Of a DNA stretch of 36,087 bases, positions 1-7,788 are shown piece by piece; position 1 is the stretch's first letter, and the number at the start of each line of letters is the position of its first letter. The stretch spans positions 1 to 36,087 of the forward strand of contig CAKZRQ010000033.1 in NCBI GenBank assembly GCA_937146645.1, in the 5' to 3' direction. The notes beneath the pieces are model-generated. The model was not told the origin of the DNA and did no database searches. It worked only from the letters and a program-made list of their open reading frames with translations. Source of the DNA: an uncultured Cyclobacteriaceae bacterium. GTDB lineage: Bacteria; Bacteroidota; Bacteroidia; Cytophagales; Cyclobacteriaceae. Position numbers and translations under genes: made by a program.

Positions 1-842
1 ACATCATGTAAAAATCCGACGACCTGAGAGGGAACCTCGGCATCCACCATAAAATAGGATCTTGTGAAGCTGAAGAGGTGACTCATCATATCGGGATCAA
101 AAATCAGCGTATCCACGAAAATCCCTTTTGATCCATTCGCGATAGGAATGATGAAAGGCATCCATTTATGTCCAAGGAAAGTCCTTCCTATTAAGTATGC
201 AGCCTTGTTTCGGTAAAAAACGGATTTAAGAATCTGAGTTTCTGTATTTGGAGCCACCCGATATCGGGTTAGGATAACCTCATGTACCGTCTTGACCAGG
301 AATTTGATGTCCTGCTCCTTATCCATGAATGGAACTCCAAAGTCGTAATCGGCTAGTATCTTTCGAAGGATATTTTCCAAGCCTAATGAGGATGGATAGA
401 TATTCAGTAATTCCGAATTACTTTTTAATGTCATGGCTTCCTGACCTTCCAACACAAACATCAGATTGGGGTCGATCGATAATTCGGGATAACTTTTGCG
501 GATGGCTGAATTGAAAAAAGTCTCAGCAAGCTCAATGTCAGGCTTCTCTCGGATGAGATCGAAATACTCCTTCTTGATTAATTTCCAGGTGAATGGATCA
601 GATTGGCGATCTCCAAGTTTTTCTTTGAGCAAGGCACATAGTTCTCTTAGAACTCGCTTGTAGACTCGAAGCCTTTCCAAGTGATTGGCTTGGGTTTGCT
701 GCCAATTTCTATCAGCAAATAATTCAGGGGCCTGTCTTGTATACTCCCCAAACCTGGAACGGTACAGGTCAAATCCAGAAACAATTTCTTCTGCTAATTC
801 CTTGGGCAGTTTTTCTTTAAAATCTTTTGAGTTCGATTCCAT
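1..842 (-). CDS. aceK: Isocitrate dehydrogenase kinase/phosphatase, N-terminal part (truncated by window edge)
   Basis: Translating the minus strand from the ATG at 842 gives 280 uninterrupted codons that run off the window start. The product matches the AceK N-terminal regulatory region: FFNSAIRKSYPELS, SVFYRNKAAYLIGRTF and FTRSYFMV correspond to well-conserved AceK blocks (E. coli has FYRNKAAWLVGK and FARSYFMV). AceK phosphorylates and inactivates isocitrate dehydrogenase, or dephosphorylates it, setting the split between the TCA cycle and the glyoxylate bypass. The kinase catalytic domain lies outside the window, so intactness cannot be judged. The start is the only ATG that gives the usual distance to the first conserved block (AEEIVSGFDLYRSRFGEY). 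The gene reads away from the gap at 843-1194, so its promoter should lie there. The family call is firm. Neighbouring glyoxylate genes are not visible. Confidence 0.9.
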   Translation of the reverse strand, partial: MESNSKDFKEKLPKELAEEIVSGFDLYRSRFGEYTRQAPELFADRNWQQTQANHLERLRVYKRVLRELCALLKEKLGDRQSDPFTWKLIKKEYFDLIREKPDIELAETFFNSAIRKSYPELSIDPNLMFVLEGQEAMTLKSNSELLNIYPSSLGLENILRKILADYDFGVPFMDKEQDIKFLVKTVHEVILTRYRVAPNTETQILKSVFYRNKAAYLIGRTFLGHKWMPFIIPIANGSKGIFVDTLIFDPDMMSHLFSFTRSYFMVDAEVPSQVVGFLHD

Positions 843-965
843 TCAAAAAGAAAGATAAAAGAAAAAATAAAGCCATGATTAGATCACCACTTAATAAATT
901 TTTCCGCCGATAACAGGAAAAAATTAAAGGAAAATAAAATTTTGAAAATCTTTCGCAATCGATTG

Positions 966-997
966 TTTGGACTATATGAAAACAATTTATACTTTCG
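966..997 (+). promoter_or_regulatory. Candidate Bacteroidota promoter
   Basis: TTTG at 966-969, a 20-base spacer, then TACTTTCG at 990-997. The last element differs from the Bacteroidota -7 consensus TAnnTTTG at one position. It would start transcription near 1004, about 50 bases before a perfect terminator. Confidence 0.4.
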
Positions 998-1003
998 AAA
1001 CAT

Positions 1004-1080
1004 ATTCAATACTGAATATCTAAATAGGTTTAATAGGTTTGAGAGCAAGAAAAGGTCAGAGTTATATTCTGACCTTTTTT
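1004..1080 (+). ncRNA. Putative small RNA or leader attenuator
   Basis: The predicted transcript begins after the promoter-like pair at 966-997 and ends at the terminator at 1051-1080, giving about 75 bases with no ORF of note. It includes half of a dyad (1002-1019) and a tandem TAGGTTT repeat. It matches no RNA family I recognise. It could instead be an attenuated leader of the Nudix gene that follows. Confidence 0.3.
1051..1080 (+). terminator. Rho-independent terminator
   Basis: A perfect 10-bp stem (1051-1060 with 1068-1077), a 7-base loop and a following T-rich stretch. The T tract is better on the plus strand. No plus-strand gene lies upstream of it in the window, which is what suggests a small RNA or attenuator. 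Confidence 0.75.
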
Positions 1081-1194
1081 CTTTTTACGGATTACTTACT
1101 TTTTCTAAAAACCTTAGTTGACCTTCTTTGAAGGTGATTGCCAAGCATGTATCCTAAGTGTTTCCTTATTAGCTTTGGGCAACCTGAGAAAAAA

Positions 1195-1827
1195 ATGAAT
1201 TTCACTGAATTAGTTCTTCGACTCGAAAAAGGATTTAATCGTCCGTTGCCAGGTAAATCTGCGCATATGACTATGGTGCCAAATCCGATAGATGAAAGAC
1301 GATTCAATCCGAAGATTCCAGAAAATCACAGGAAAGGAGCTGTGCTGATTCTTTTTTATCCCGAGGATGGAGAGGTTTATTTCCCTTTAATTAAGCGACC
1401 GACTTACGAGGGAGTACATAGCGGTCAGATCGCATTCCCCGGAGGAAAGGTGGAACAAGAAGACCCTGATTTAAGCTTCACTGCACTGCGAGAAGCCCAG
1501 GAAGAAGTGGGAGTGGACCCTGGTAAGGTCAAAATTCTGGGTGAGTTGAGTCACTTGTTTATTCCTCCCAGTAATTTTTTGGTGAGCCCATTTATTGGAA
1601 CAACGCCGGTTAAGCCTGATTTCATTCCAGAAGAAAAAGAAGTGGATTCTATACTTCTGCCAAGCTTGAAATCCATTTTAAACCCTGAGATAAAGAAGGA
1701 GAAGAAATTTCATTTTTCTTCAAATACAGTTCTGGACACACCTTATTTCGATATTCAAAATGAAGTGGTTTGGGGTGCAACGGCTATGATGATCAGTGAG
1801 CTTTTACATATCCTGAGAGAGGATTGA
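1195..1827 (+). CDS. Nudix hydrolase, CoA pyrophosphatase (NudL/PCD1) type
   Basis: A protein of about 210 aa. The Nudix box is GGKVEQEDPDLSFTALREA followed at once by QEEVGV, so it has the REAxEEVG core. It is preceded by GQIAFPGG, the block typical of CoA diphosphatases, which split CoA into phosphopantetheine and 3',5'-ADP. The late VVWGATAMMISELL block matches the C-terminal VWGMTA region of NudL. I place the start at the ATG at 1195 because homologues begin close to this point. An upstream TTG at 1138 or ATG at 1147 stays in frame and would add 16-19 residues of unlikely sequence. A DUF819 gene follows 57 bases downstream on the same strand and may be co-transcribed. The substrate is inferred from the family only. 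Confidence 0.85.
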   Translation: MNFTELVLRLEKGFNRPLPGKSAHMTMVPNPIDERRFNPKIPENHRKGAVLILFYPEDGEVYFPLIKRPTYEGVHSGQIAFPGGKVEQEDPDLSFTALREAQEEVGVDPGKVKILGELSHLFIPPSNFLVSPFIGTTPVKPDFIPEEKEVDSILLPSLKSILNPEIKKEKKFHFSSNTVLDTPYFDIQNEVVWGATAMMISELLHILRED

Positions 1828-1884
1828 TGGTTGGCTTGGGAGAATTGATTTTTGTCCTTAACCTTGTGGACTAGCTAATACTCT

Positions 1885-3138
1885 ATGGAAGAAAGTACCG
1901 CGTTGATCACCAATGATGCCATTGTTTTTGGGATTTTAATGGCCATTCTGGCTCTGATTTTTGGAACCTCATCAAGTCAAAATCCTTTTTTCAAGAAATT
2001 CTATGGAGTTGTGCCGGTAGTTTTACTGGCCTATTTTCTTCCCGCTTTACTGAATTCATTTGGCTTGATTTCAGGTGAGGATTCAGGGCTTTACCATGTG
2101 GCCAGTCGTTACCTTTTACCGACTTCCCTTATCCTTTTTACTTTAAGTATTGATTTAAAGGCCATTCTTCGATTGGGTCCAAAGGCATTGACTATGTTTA
2201 TGGCAGGGACTATCGGAATAATGCTAGGAGGACCATTGGCCTTGTTCACAGTAAGTTTTATTGCACCTGAGATACTTGGGGGGAACGGACCTGATGAATT
2301 GTGGAGAGGCTTATCGACCATTGCCGGGTCATGGATTGGTGGCGGAGCCAACCAAACAGCCATGCTGGAAGTATTTGGGGCAAGCACCACTTTATTCGGC
2401 CAAATGATAGCAGTGGATGTGTTGGTGGCTAATTTGTGGTTGGCGGTTCTTTTGTATTGGGCGGCAAAGCCTCAGGTAATTGATAATATTTTCAAAGGAG
2501 ATAGTTCGGCAATTTATGATTTGAGGGATAAGATCTCGGATTTTCGAAAAAGTGTGATGAAAATTCCCACACTTGCCGACACCATGATTCTGCTTGGTGC
2601 GGGGTTTGCCATTACTGGTGTATCTCATTTGATTGCAGATAATCTTGCACCCTGGATTGGTGATAATTATCCAGCCTTAAGCCAATATTCGCTGGATTCG
2701 AAATTCTTCTGGATTGTGGTAATCGCCACTACGGCAGGATTGATCATGTCATTTACCAAGGCTCGTAACCTTGAGGGTGTTGGAGCATCCCGTATGGGAT
2801 CTGTTCTACTTTACGTTTTGGTGGCCACGATTGGAATGCAGATGGATTTGGGGGCAATTTTCGATAATCCCATTTATTTCCTGATTGGTATCGTGTGGAT
2901 GTTTTTCCACATTGTCATCATGCTCGTGGTGGCTTTCATAATTAAGGCACCTTTCTTTTATGTGGCCGTTGGATCTCAAGCGAATGTTGGAGGAGCTGCT
3001 TCTGCACCCATAATTGCCTCTGCATTTGATCCTTCTTTGGCATCTGTTGGAGTGCTTTTGGCTGTTTTGGGCTATGCCGCCGGTACTTATGGGGCCTATC
3101 TGTGTGGGCTAATGATGCAGGCTATTTCCATGGGCTGA
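1885..3138 (+). CDS. DUF819 (YjcL-like) multipass membrane protein
   Basis: A 417-aa, very hydrophobic protein with about ten or eleven predicted membrane segments spread over its whole length. Gly-rich stretches such as AGSWIGGGANQTAM and VGSQANVGGAASAPI in the two halves are typical of the DUF819/YjcL family. That family is distantly related to secondary transporters with a duplicated fold, and no substrate is established. A polar loop of about 35 residues (FKGDSSAIYDLRDKISDF) splits the halves. The stop codon overlaps the ATG of the small ferredoxin gene by one base (TGATG), so the two are likely translationally coupled. The family call is secure, but transport function is inference. Confidence 0.85.
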   Translation: MEESTALITNDAIVFGILMAILALIFGTSSSQNPFFKKFYGVVPVVLLAYFLPALLNSFGLISGEDSGLYHVASRYLLPTSLILFTLSIDLKAILRLGPKALTMFMAGTIGIMLGGPLALFTVSFIAPEILGGNGPDELWRGLSTIAGSWIGGGANQTAMLEVFGASTTLFGQMIAVDVLVANLWLAVLLYWAAKPQVIDNIFKGDSSAIYDLRDKISDFRKSVMKIPTLADTMILLGAGFAITGVSHLIADNLAPWIGDNYPALSQYSLDSKFFWIVVIATTAGLIMSFTKARNLEGVGASRMGSVLLYVLVATIGMQMDLGAIFDNPIYFLIGIVWMFFHIVIMLVVAFIIKAPFFYVAVGSQANVGGAASAPIIASAFDPSLASVGVLLAVLGYAAGTYGAYLCGLMMQAISMG

Positions 3139-3380
3139 TGAAGCATCCAAGAAAGCTGGTATTCATCTGTACTGGTTCCGATTGCAAAAAGAAAGGAGCT
3201 AAGGACATTCACAAGTGCTTAAAAAAGGAGTTTAAATCGGATGATCACAAGGGGAGGTACAAACTGATTAAAACTCATTGCATGGATATGTGCAAGTCAG
3301 CTCCAGTTGCTGTGATCCATGATCACTTTATCAAAAAGGCAAATTTGGAAAAGGTTCTTGGAAACCTAAAAAAGCCCTAA
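3138..3380 (+). CDS. Thioredoxin-like [2Fe-2S] ferredoxin family protein
   Basis: An 80-aa protein starting at the ATG that overlaps the preceding TGA; the longer reading frame upstream would lie inside the DUF819 gene. Four cysteines fall in the pattern of thioredoxin-fold ferredoxins: FICTGSDCKKKGA near the N terminus and HCMDMCKSAPVAV in the C-terminal half. These should hold one [2Fe-2S] cluster. Such proteins are small cytoplasmic electron carriers whose partners are often unknown. The coupling to a DUF819 membrane protein is the only hint of a partner. The stop codon lies inside a terminator hairpin shared with the convergent ybjQ-like gene. Confidence 0.85.
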   Translation: MKHPRKLVFICTGSDCKKKGAKDIHKCLKKEFKSDDHKGRYKLIKTHCMDMCKSAPVAVIHDHFIKKANLEKVLGNLKKP

Positions 3381-3394
3381 AAAGGGCTTTTTTT
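3368..3394. terminator. Bidirectional terminator
   Basis: The stem AAAAAAGCCC/GGGCTTTTTT (3368-3377 with 3384-3393) has A and T tracts on both sides, so it can work for both convergent genes. It overlaps the stop codons of the ferredoxin gene (3378-3380) and of the YbjQ-family gene (3393-3395). Confidence 0.85.
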
Positions 3395-3713
3395 AATCTT
3401 TGACTGCTCTGACAGCAGTACCGGCGACCGTCACCATGAGCATTCCATCTCTGATGGTTTCATAGTCCAGGTCTATTCCGATTACTGCGGTTGCCCCGAA
3501 AGTTCTGGCTTGCATTTCCATTTCTGCCATTGCAGTGGCTTTTGCTTCACGCAAAACTCTCTCATAAGCTCCGGATCGGCCTCCGACTATATCAGTGATA
3601 CTTGCGAAAAAGTCTTTGAAGACGTTCGCTCCGATGATGGTCTCACCTGAGACAATCCCCATGTATTCTGTAATAGTGTGCCCTTGTAATGTGTTGGTTG
3701 TGGTTACTATCAT
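3393..3713 (-). CDS. YbjQ/UPF0145 family protein
   Basis: A 106-aa protein whose length and sequence fit the UPF0145 (YbjQ) family throughout: [20 protein letters not shown] at the N terminus, [11 protein letters not shown] in the middle, and [17 protein letters not shown] with [10 protein letters not shown] at the end. Members are small soluble proteins that form pentamer-like rings. They are often annotated as heavy-metal-binding, but no solid function is known. It is convergent with the ferredoxin gene and diverges from the histidine kinase gene across a gap of about 160 bases in which I find no clear promoter consensus. Confidence 0.88.
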   Translation of the reverse strand: MIVTTTNTLQGHTITEYMGIVSGETIIGANVFKDFFASITDIVGGRSGAYERVLREAKATAMAEMEMQARTFGATAVIGIDLDYETIRDGMLMVTVAGTAVRAVKD

Positions 3714-3874
3714 TTTAAATTGGTTTAACTCCTCTTCTAGTATATGGAATTTTACCCTTTTTGTTACTCAAAAAGATTATTTCTTGGAGAATAATCAAAT
3801 TATCTTTTGGTAGGTATTTGCAGAACTAATAGACATATTCGTTTATCTAAGTGAGGCAGTTGTAGAAATTAGTC

Positions 3875-6181
3875 ATGATTAAGCGATTCGAGCGATTTGA
3901 TATTTCCAACTTTTTTGATGAAGTCCAGGCTCCTTTAGTATTACTGGATGCGGAGGATGTGATCTTCGTGAATGCTTATTTCAAGGAAAAATTCCAGGAA
4001 CTTCCTGAGAAATGGAAAGATTTTTTTGTGAAAGATGAAGTGAGGGAAGCATTGTCGGGATTCTTTGAAAATCATCAGAAAATAAAGACTAAGGCATTTC
4101 AGCCACTTTTTGATAAAACCGGATTGAGAAGGAATTTTCAATGGGATTTTACTAACCTCCCATCGAGCTATGAAGGGCGCTTCCTTGTGGGCAAGGGTGA
4201 AGAGAAGGAGGTGATCCCAGAAAAACCTGCACTTTTTATTGATGATCCCGAAGATTACTCCCAACAAGAGATCCAATATTTGCGGACCATTCTCAATAAT
4301 ACCCATGACCTTATCGCCATATTGGATGAAGAAGGGAATTACAAGTTTATTTCTCCATCTGTTGGAGAGAAATTAGGTTTCTCGGTAAATGACATAGTTG
4401 GCAGAAACTTTAAGGACTTCATCAATATGGGTGTTTTGGAGGTTGCCGCAGGGGACTATAAGTCCACCTTACTTACCAAGGAGGAGGTCAATATTAACTT
4501 CTGGATCAAGGGAAAAAATGGTGAAAGGATGTTCATTGAGAGCTTTGCAAAGAATTTACTTGACGATCCTTACATCAAGGGCATCCTATTTAGTGCTAGA
4601 GATATTACCGAGCTTGAAGACATAAAGGAAAGCTTATCAAGGTCTGAAGAGAAATACAGGACACTTGTGGAAGAGTCTACGGAAATTATTTTCTCCATTT
4701 CGGATCGATTTATTTTGACCTATGTTTCACCCAATGTAACTCAGTTCCTAGGTTACCAATCCTCGGAGGTTATAGGTAAGAGTATTTTTGACTACATCCA
4801 TAGTGATGATATGGTTAAGTTTCAGGAAATGTCTAGTGAGGCCAATGATTTTCTGGTTGATAACCAATTTCTGGAATTTAAACTCCGACATAAATTTGGA
4901 GGCTATCGGGTTTTTAGTTCCAACGGAAAAGTCACAGGCGGTAATGAGGATTCTGAAAGACTATACACAGGAATTGCCAGAGATATTACCGAGCTCAATG
5001 AAGCTCAAAATGCATTACTTGAGCAAAAGGAAAAGGCTGAGCAGGCCGCAGCTATAAAATCTCAATTTCTTTCAATTATGAGTCATGAGATTAGAACCCC
5101 TCTAAATGCGGTGGTTGGGATGGCTCATATTTTGATGAATGAGGATCCAAAGGAGGAGCAATTGGAAAATCTTCGTACTCTTCAATTTGCTGCAGAAAAC
5201 CTTACCGGTTTGATTAATGACATTCTTGATTTTTCGAAGATTGATTCTGGTAAAATCGAGTTGGAGTTAGTGCCCTTTGACCTTAGGACCACACTAAATA
5301 GGATTGTTCATTCTTACAGTTTTCTTGCTTCTGAGAAGAATCTTGAATTGAAGTGTGAAATAGAAGAAGGGATTCCAGAAAGTTTGATTGGAGACCCTGT
5401 AAGGATAAGCCAAGTAATAAATAATCTAATTTCAAATGCCATTAAATTTACTGACAGGGGTGAGGTATGCTTGAAGCTACAGCTTTTAGAAAAGGAAAAT
5501 GATTCGGTCCTGGTCCACTTTAGATGTTTGGACACTGGAATTGGGATACCGGCAGAAAAAAGGGATAAGATTTTTGAGTTATTTACCCAAGCTTCCACAG
5601 ATACCACAAGGAAATATGGAGGGACTGGTTTAGGTCTTGCAATTGTCAAGCGCCTTGTCGAGCTTCACAATTCTGAAATAGAAGTGAAATCAAGAACAGG
5701 TGGAGGAACTGAGTTTTGCTTTTCTGTCAGATTAGGAATTCCAAAGACTAAGATGGATTCAACAATTGAAGAAGGACAGCATAGGATTAGATCCCTGCAG
5801 GAAGCGAGGATTTTAGTGGCCGAGGATAATATGGTCAATCAAATTTTGATTCAGAAATTCTTAACCAAATGGAATGTTGGAGATTTGACTCTATGTTCTG
5901 ATGGTCAGGAAGCGATTGAAGCTTTGAAAAAGGAAAAATTTGATTTGGTCCTTTTGGATATCCAGATGCCAATTTTTGATGGATTCGAGGTTGCAAAATT
6001 CATCCGGGAGGGCGAAGATAAGACAAGGAGTCAAGTACCTATTTTAATTCTTACAGCAGCTTCTATTCACGAAGTAACAGATCAAATGGAAGCGATTGGA
6101 ATTAATGATTTTGTCCCAAAACCATTTACCCCTGAAAGTCTTTATGATAAAATTGTCGGTCAATTGAAGAATCAGGACTGA
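3875..6181 (+). CDS. Hybrid PAS sensor histidine kinase/response regulator
   Basis: A 768-aa protein with no obvious membrane segment, so probably cytoplasmic. Order: a degenerate PAS-like region (about 10-115), PAS 1 (about 134-245) and PAS 2 (about 257-372), each ending in the PAC-like ARDITEL block; then a short coiled linker. The HisKA domain has the H-box FLSIMSHEIRTPLNAVVG with phospho-acceptor His404. The HATPase domain has the N-box NNLISNAIKF, the G1 box DTGIGIP and the G2 box GGTGLGLAIV. A C-terminal receiver domain (about 645-765) has ILVAEDNMVNQ, acceptor Asp695 in LLDIQMP, and the KPF switch lysine. All catalytic residues look intact. There is no output domain, so phosphate probably passes to an HPt or response regulator elsewhere. 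The signal is unknown. The downstream exported protein is separated by 63 bases and need not be a target. Confidence 0.93.
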   Translation: MIKRFERFDISNFFDEVQAPLVLLDAEDVIFVNAYFKEKFQELPEKWKDFFVKDEVREALSGFFENHQKIKTKAFQPLFDKTGLRRNFQWDFTNLPSSYEGRFLVGKGEEKEVIPEKPALFIDDPEDYSQQEIQYLRTILNNTHDLIAILDEEGNYKFISPSVGEKLGFSVNDIVGRNFKDFINMGVLEVAAGDYKSTLLTKEEVNINFWIKGKNGERMFIESFAKNLLDDPYIKGILFSARDITELEDIKESLSRSEEKYRTLVEESTEIIFSISDRFILTYVSPNVTQFLGYQSSEVIGKSIFDYIHSDDMVKFQEMSSEANDFLVDNQFLEFKLRHKFGGYRVFSSNGKVTGGNEDSERLYTGIARDITELNEAQNALLEQKEKAEQAAAIKSQFLSIMSHEIRTPLNAVVGMAHILMNEDPKEEQLENLRTLQFAAENLTGLINDILDFSKIDSGKIELELVPFDLRTTLNRIVHSYSFLASEKNLELKCEIEEGIPESLIGDPVRISQVINNLISNAIKFTDRGEVCLKLQLLEKENDSVLVHFRCLDTGIGIPAEKRDKIFELFTQASTDTTRKYGGTGLGLAIVKRLVELHNSEIEVKSRTGGGTEFCFSVRLGIPKTKMDSTIEEGQHRIRSLQEARILVAEDNMVNQILIQKFLTKWNVGDLTLCSDGQEAIEALKKEKFDLVLLDIQMPIFDGFEVAKFIREGEDKTRSQVPILILTAASIHEVTDQMEAIGINDFVPKPFTPESLYDKIVGQLKNQD

Positions 6182-6244
6182 TTTCCTCACTCTAGCATTA
6201 ATTTTGCGCCTTGCCCGAATTATTATCTATTTGCTCCAGCATTG

Positions 6245-7567
6245 ATGCGCAAAGTACTCAAGGCCTTCTTTCTTTTTTTAAGCATACTTCTATCTAGTTT
6301 TGGACTTCTTTTCTCCCAGAAGCTTTATGAGAAAAGGACTTCAGCTTATCTGATTACAGGAACTTCAAGTGCTAAGCTTAATGAGTTTGATCAGATGCTG
6401 ATGGAAAGGGGTATTAGTGGTCTTCCGAATAGATATCAAACCGTTGGTTTAGGAGTTCAGTCCAGATTGAATGACTTGGTAATTGGTTTTGAATTATACC
6501 AAAACAGTGGTGGAAATGGCCGTTTTGATGATTTTCAAATAGATTACCGTACTTCGAGAGCCTTAGTGAATGTTGGATATTCCTTCACGGAGGAATCGAG
6601 ATTCCAGTTAATTCATTACATGTCCTTAGGGGTCGGATTCCTCAATTTTCAAATGCTCCCAACAGATCAATCCAATCAGATAGGGGAGTTTTTAAATGAT
6701 CCTGGACAGGGTTTCATTTTGAGAGAGAATAATATTCACAGAGGGTCTAGCAAATATGGAGATTTTTTAACTGAAATAGGTTTTCATTTTAGTTACGACT
6801 TTGATATTCCCGGAAGGGAGGAGGCCATTTCCCTCATTGGAAAGTTTGGGTATTCCTTTAGCCCTTTTGAAGGGAAATGGACCCTGAATGGAGTTTCATT
6901 TGAAAATTCACAAGAAGGAGCCTTTCTACGAATCGGGGCAGGAATAACTATTCCAGACCGGAATTTCTTTTACAAGGACGCGAGTATTAGCCTTTCGTTT
7001 TTGAATGGGTTTCACTTCACCAAACCAAATAAGTTAAATGCACAGCTGGAAGAAGCCGGGCTAAATCCATTCGAAGGGAGTCCTTCCAATCTGGGATTAA
7101 AGATTCTCGGCCAAAATGAGAAGCTGCTTTACGGGGTGGAGGTCTACAATCTTGCTATGGATGGAAGAGCGAGCGATTTCCAATCTCATAGTCTGAATAG
7201 TTTGAGACTTTATGGAAATTTGGGATGGAAGGTGCTTCAAGTAGATAACTTTGCGACGGGTGCTCTCGGCGGTCTGGGATACGGAAACATCCGCTACACG
7301 CTTACTCAGGATGTTAAACCAGATTTTCCAGAGCTTTTTGAGGATAGAAACTATGATGGATATCTAAGAAATGGAGGGCTCATGGCAAAGCCGGAGATAT
7401 TCTTTGAATACGGTTTACCAATCCAAGATGGACGTCTTTTTGATATTGTCTTCAGTACTTCCTTTGGATACGAAATCCCTCTTGCCAATTACAGACTTGC
7501 TGATCTTTCAATGGCGGGATTCATGGCAGCACCCTATCTAAACCTTGCTGTAGGCATCAGGCCTTAA
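6245..7567 (+). CDS. Exported, probably outer-membrane beta-barrel protein of unknown function
   Basis: A 440-aa protein. The ATG at 6245 is preferred over an in-frame TTG three bases earlier. It has a clear signal peptide (MRKVLKAFFLFLSILLSSF, cut near LLFSQ). The rest consists of alternating polar and aromatic strands rich in G, N, F and Y, such as VGYSFTEESRFQLIHYMSLG and LRLYGNLGWKV, which suggests a beta-barrel or at least a beta-rich surface protein. Two halves look loosely alike: each contains a VGLGVQSRL- or LGLKILGQN-type strand followed by an FELYQNSG- or VEVYNLAM-type strand and a FDDFQ or ASDFQS turn. This could reflect an internal duplication. I do not recognise a named family. 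It follows the histidine kinase on the same strand, and the SAM riboswitch region follows it. Confidence 0.6.
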   Translation: MRKVLKAFFLFLSILLSSFGLLFSQKLYEKRTSAYLITGTSSAKLNEFDQMLMERGISGLPNRYQTVGLGVQSRLNDLVIGFELYQNSGGNGRFDDFQIDYRTSRALVNVGYSFTEESRFQLIHYMSLGVGFLNFQMLPTDQSNQIGEFLNDPGQGFILRENNIHRGSSKYGDFLTEIGFHFSYDFDIPGREEAISLIGKFGYSFSPFEGKWTLNGVSFENSQEGAFLRIGAGITIPDRNFFYKDASISLSFLNGFHFTKPNKLNAQLEEAGLNPFEGSPSNLGLKILGQNEKLLYGVEVYNLAMDGRASDFQSHSLNSLRLYGNLGWKVLQVDNFATGALGGLGYGNIRYTLTQDVKPDFPELFEDRNYDGYLRNGGLMAKPEIFFEYGLPIQDGRLFDIVFSTSFGYEIPLANYRLADLSMAGFMAAPYLNLAVGIRP

Positions 7568-7624
7568 GTTTTTCGTTTTTTATCTCAAAATCATCAAATA
7601 AGTGGTTTTTCAAGGATTTGATAT

Positions 7625-7632
7625 TACCTTTG
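7625..7632 (+). promoter_or_regulatory. -7 promoter element for the methionine operon
   Basis: TACCTTTG is an exact match to the Bacteroidota -7 consensus TAnnTTTG. The expected start site, six or seven bases further on, coincides with the first base of riboswitch helix P1 at 7638. A good -33 TTTG is not seen. Confidence 0.6.
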
Positions 7633-7637
7633 GGCAG

Positions 7638-7734
7638 CTTATCGAGAAAGACCGAGGGAAGGGCCCGAAGACGTCTTAGCAACCTGAACACAAGGTGCTA
7701 ACTCCCATCCTGATTAGACTCAGGAAGAGATGAG
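7638..7734 (+). promoter_or_regulatory. SAM-I (S-box) riboswitch
   Basis: The core reads GAGGGAAGGGCCC, then TTAGCAACCTG, then AAGGTGCTAACTCCC, which is the S-box signature. Helix P1 is CTTATC (7638-7643) with GATGAG (7729-7734). A CCTGA/TCAGG hairpin (7709-7713 with 7720-7724) forms the last internal arm. It binds S-adenosylmethionine and should lower expression of the split metH-metF operon when SAM is plentiful. Between P1 and the start codon lies a weak 8-bp stem (7735-7742 with 7753-7760) whose Ts are inside the stem, so it is not a standard terminator. The output may be translational. Confidence 0.92.
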
Positions 7735-7788
7735 CGGAGAAGTAAATATGCTTTTTTCCGTGGTTGGACTCGAGAGGATTTGAAAATT

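Larger units (their letters stand above)
843..1194. other. Intergenic region with a candidate small RNA
   Basis: This 352-base AT-rich gap separates divergent aceK and the Nudix gene. It holds a plus-strand promoter-like pair at 966-997, a 7-bp dyad at 1002-1019, a tandem TAGGTTT repeat at 1025-1040 and a perfect terminator hairpin at 1051-1077. I see no tRNA-like fold or convincing small ORF. The remainder (843-960 and 1081-1194) shows nothing I can name. An in-frame TTG at 1138 and ATG at 1147 could extend the Nudix gene upstream. Confidence 0.5.

Noticed and set aside
843..1050. tRNA or known structured RNA gene before the terminator at 1051
   Set aside because: No cloverleaf arms, TTC loop or CCA-type end could be found; only short dyads are present.
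7735..7760. Terminator hairpin of the SAM riboswitch
   Set aside because: The T-rich stretch is inside the 3' arm of the stem and is not followed by a T tract, so it does not fit an intrinsic terminator.
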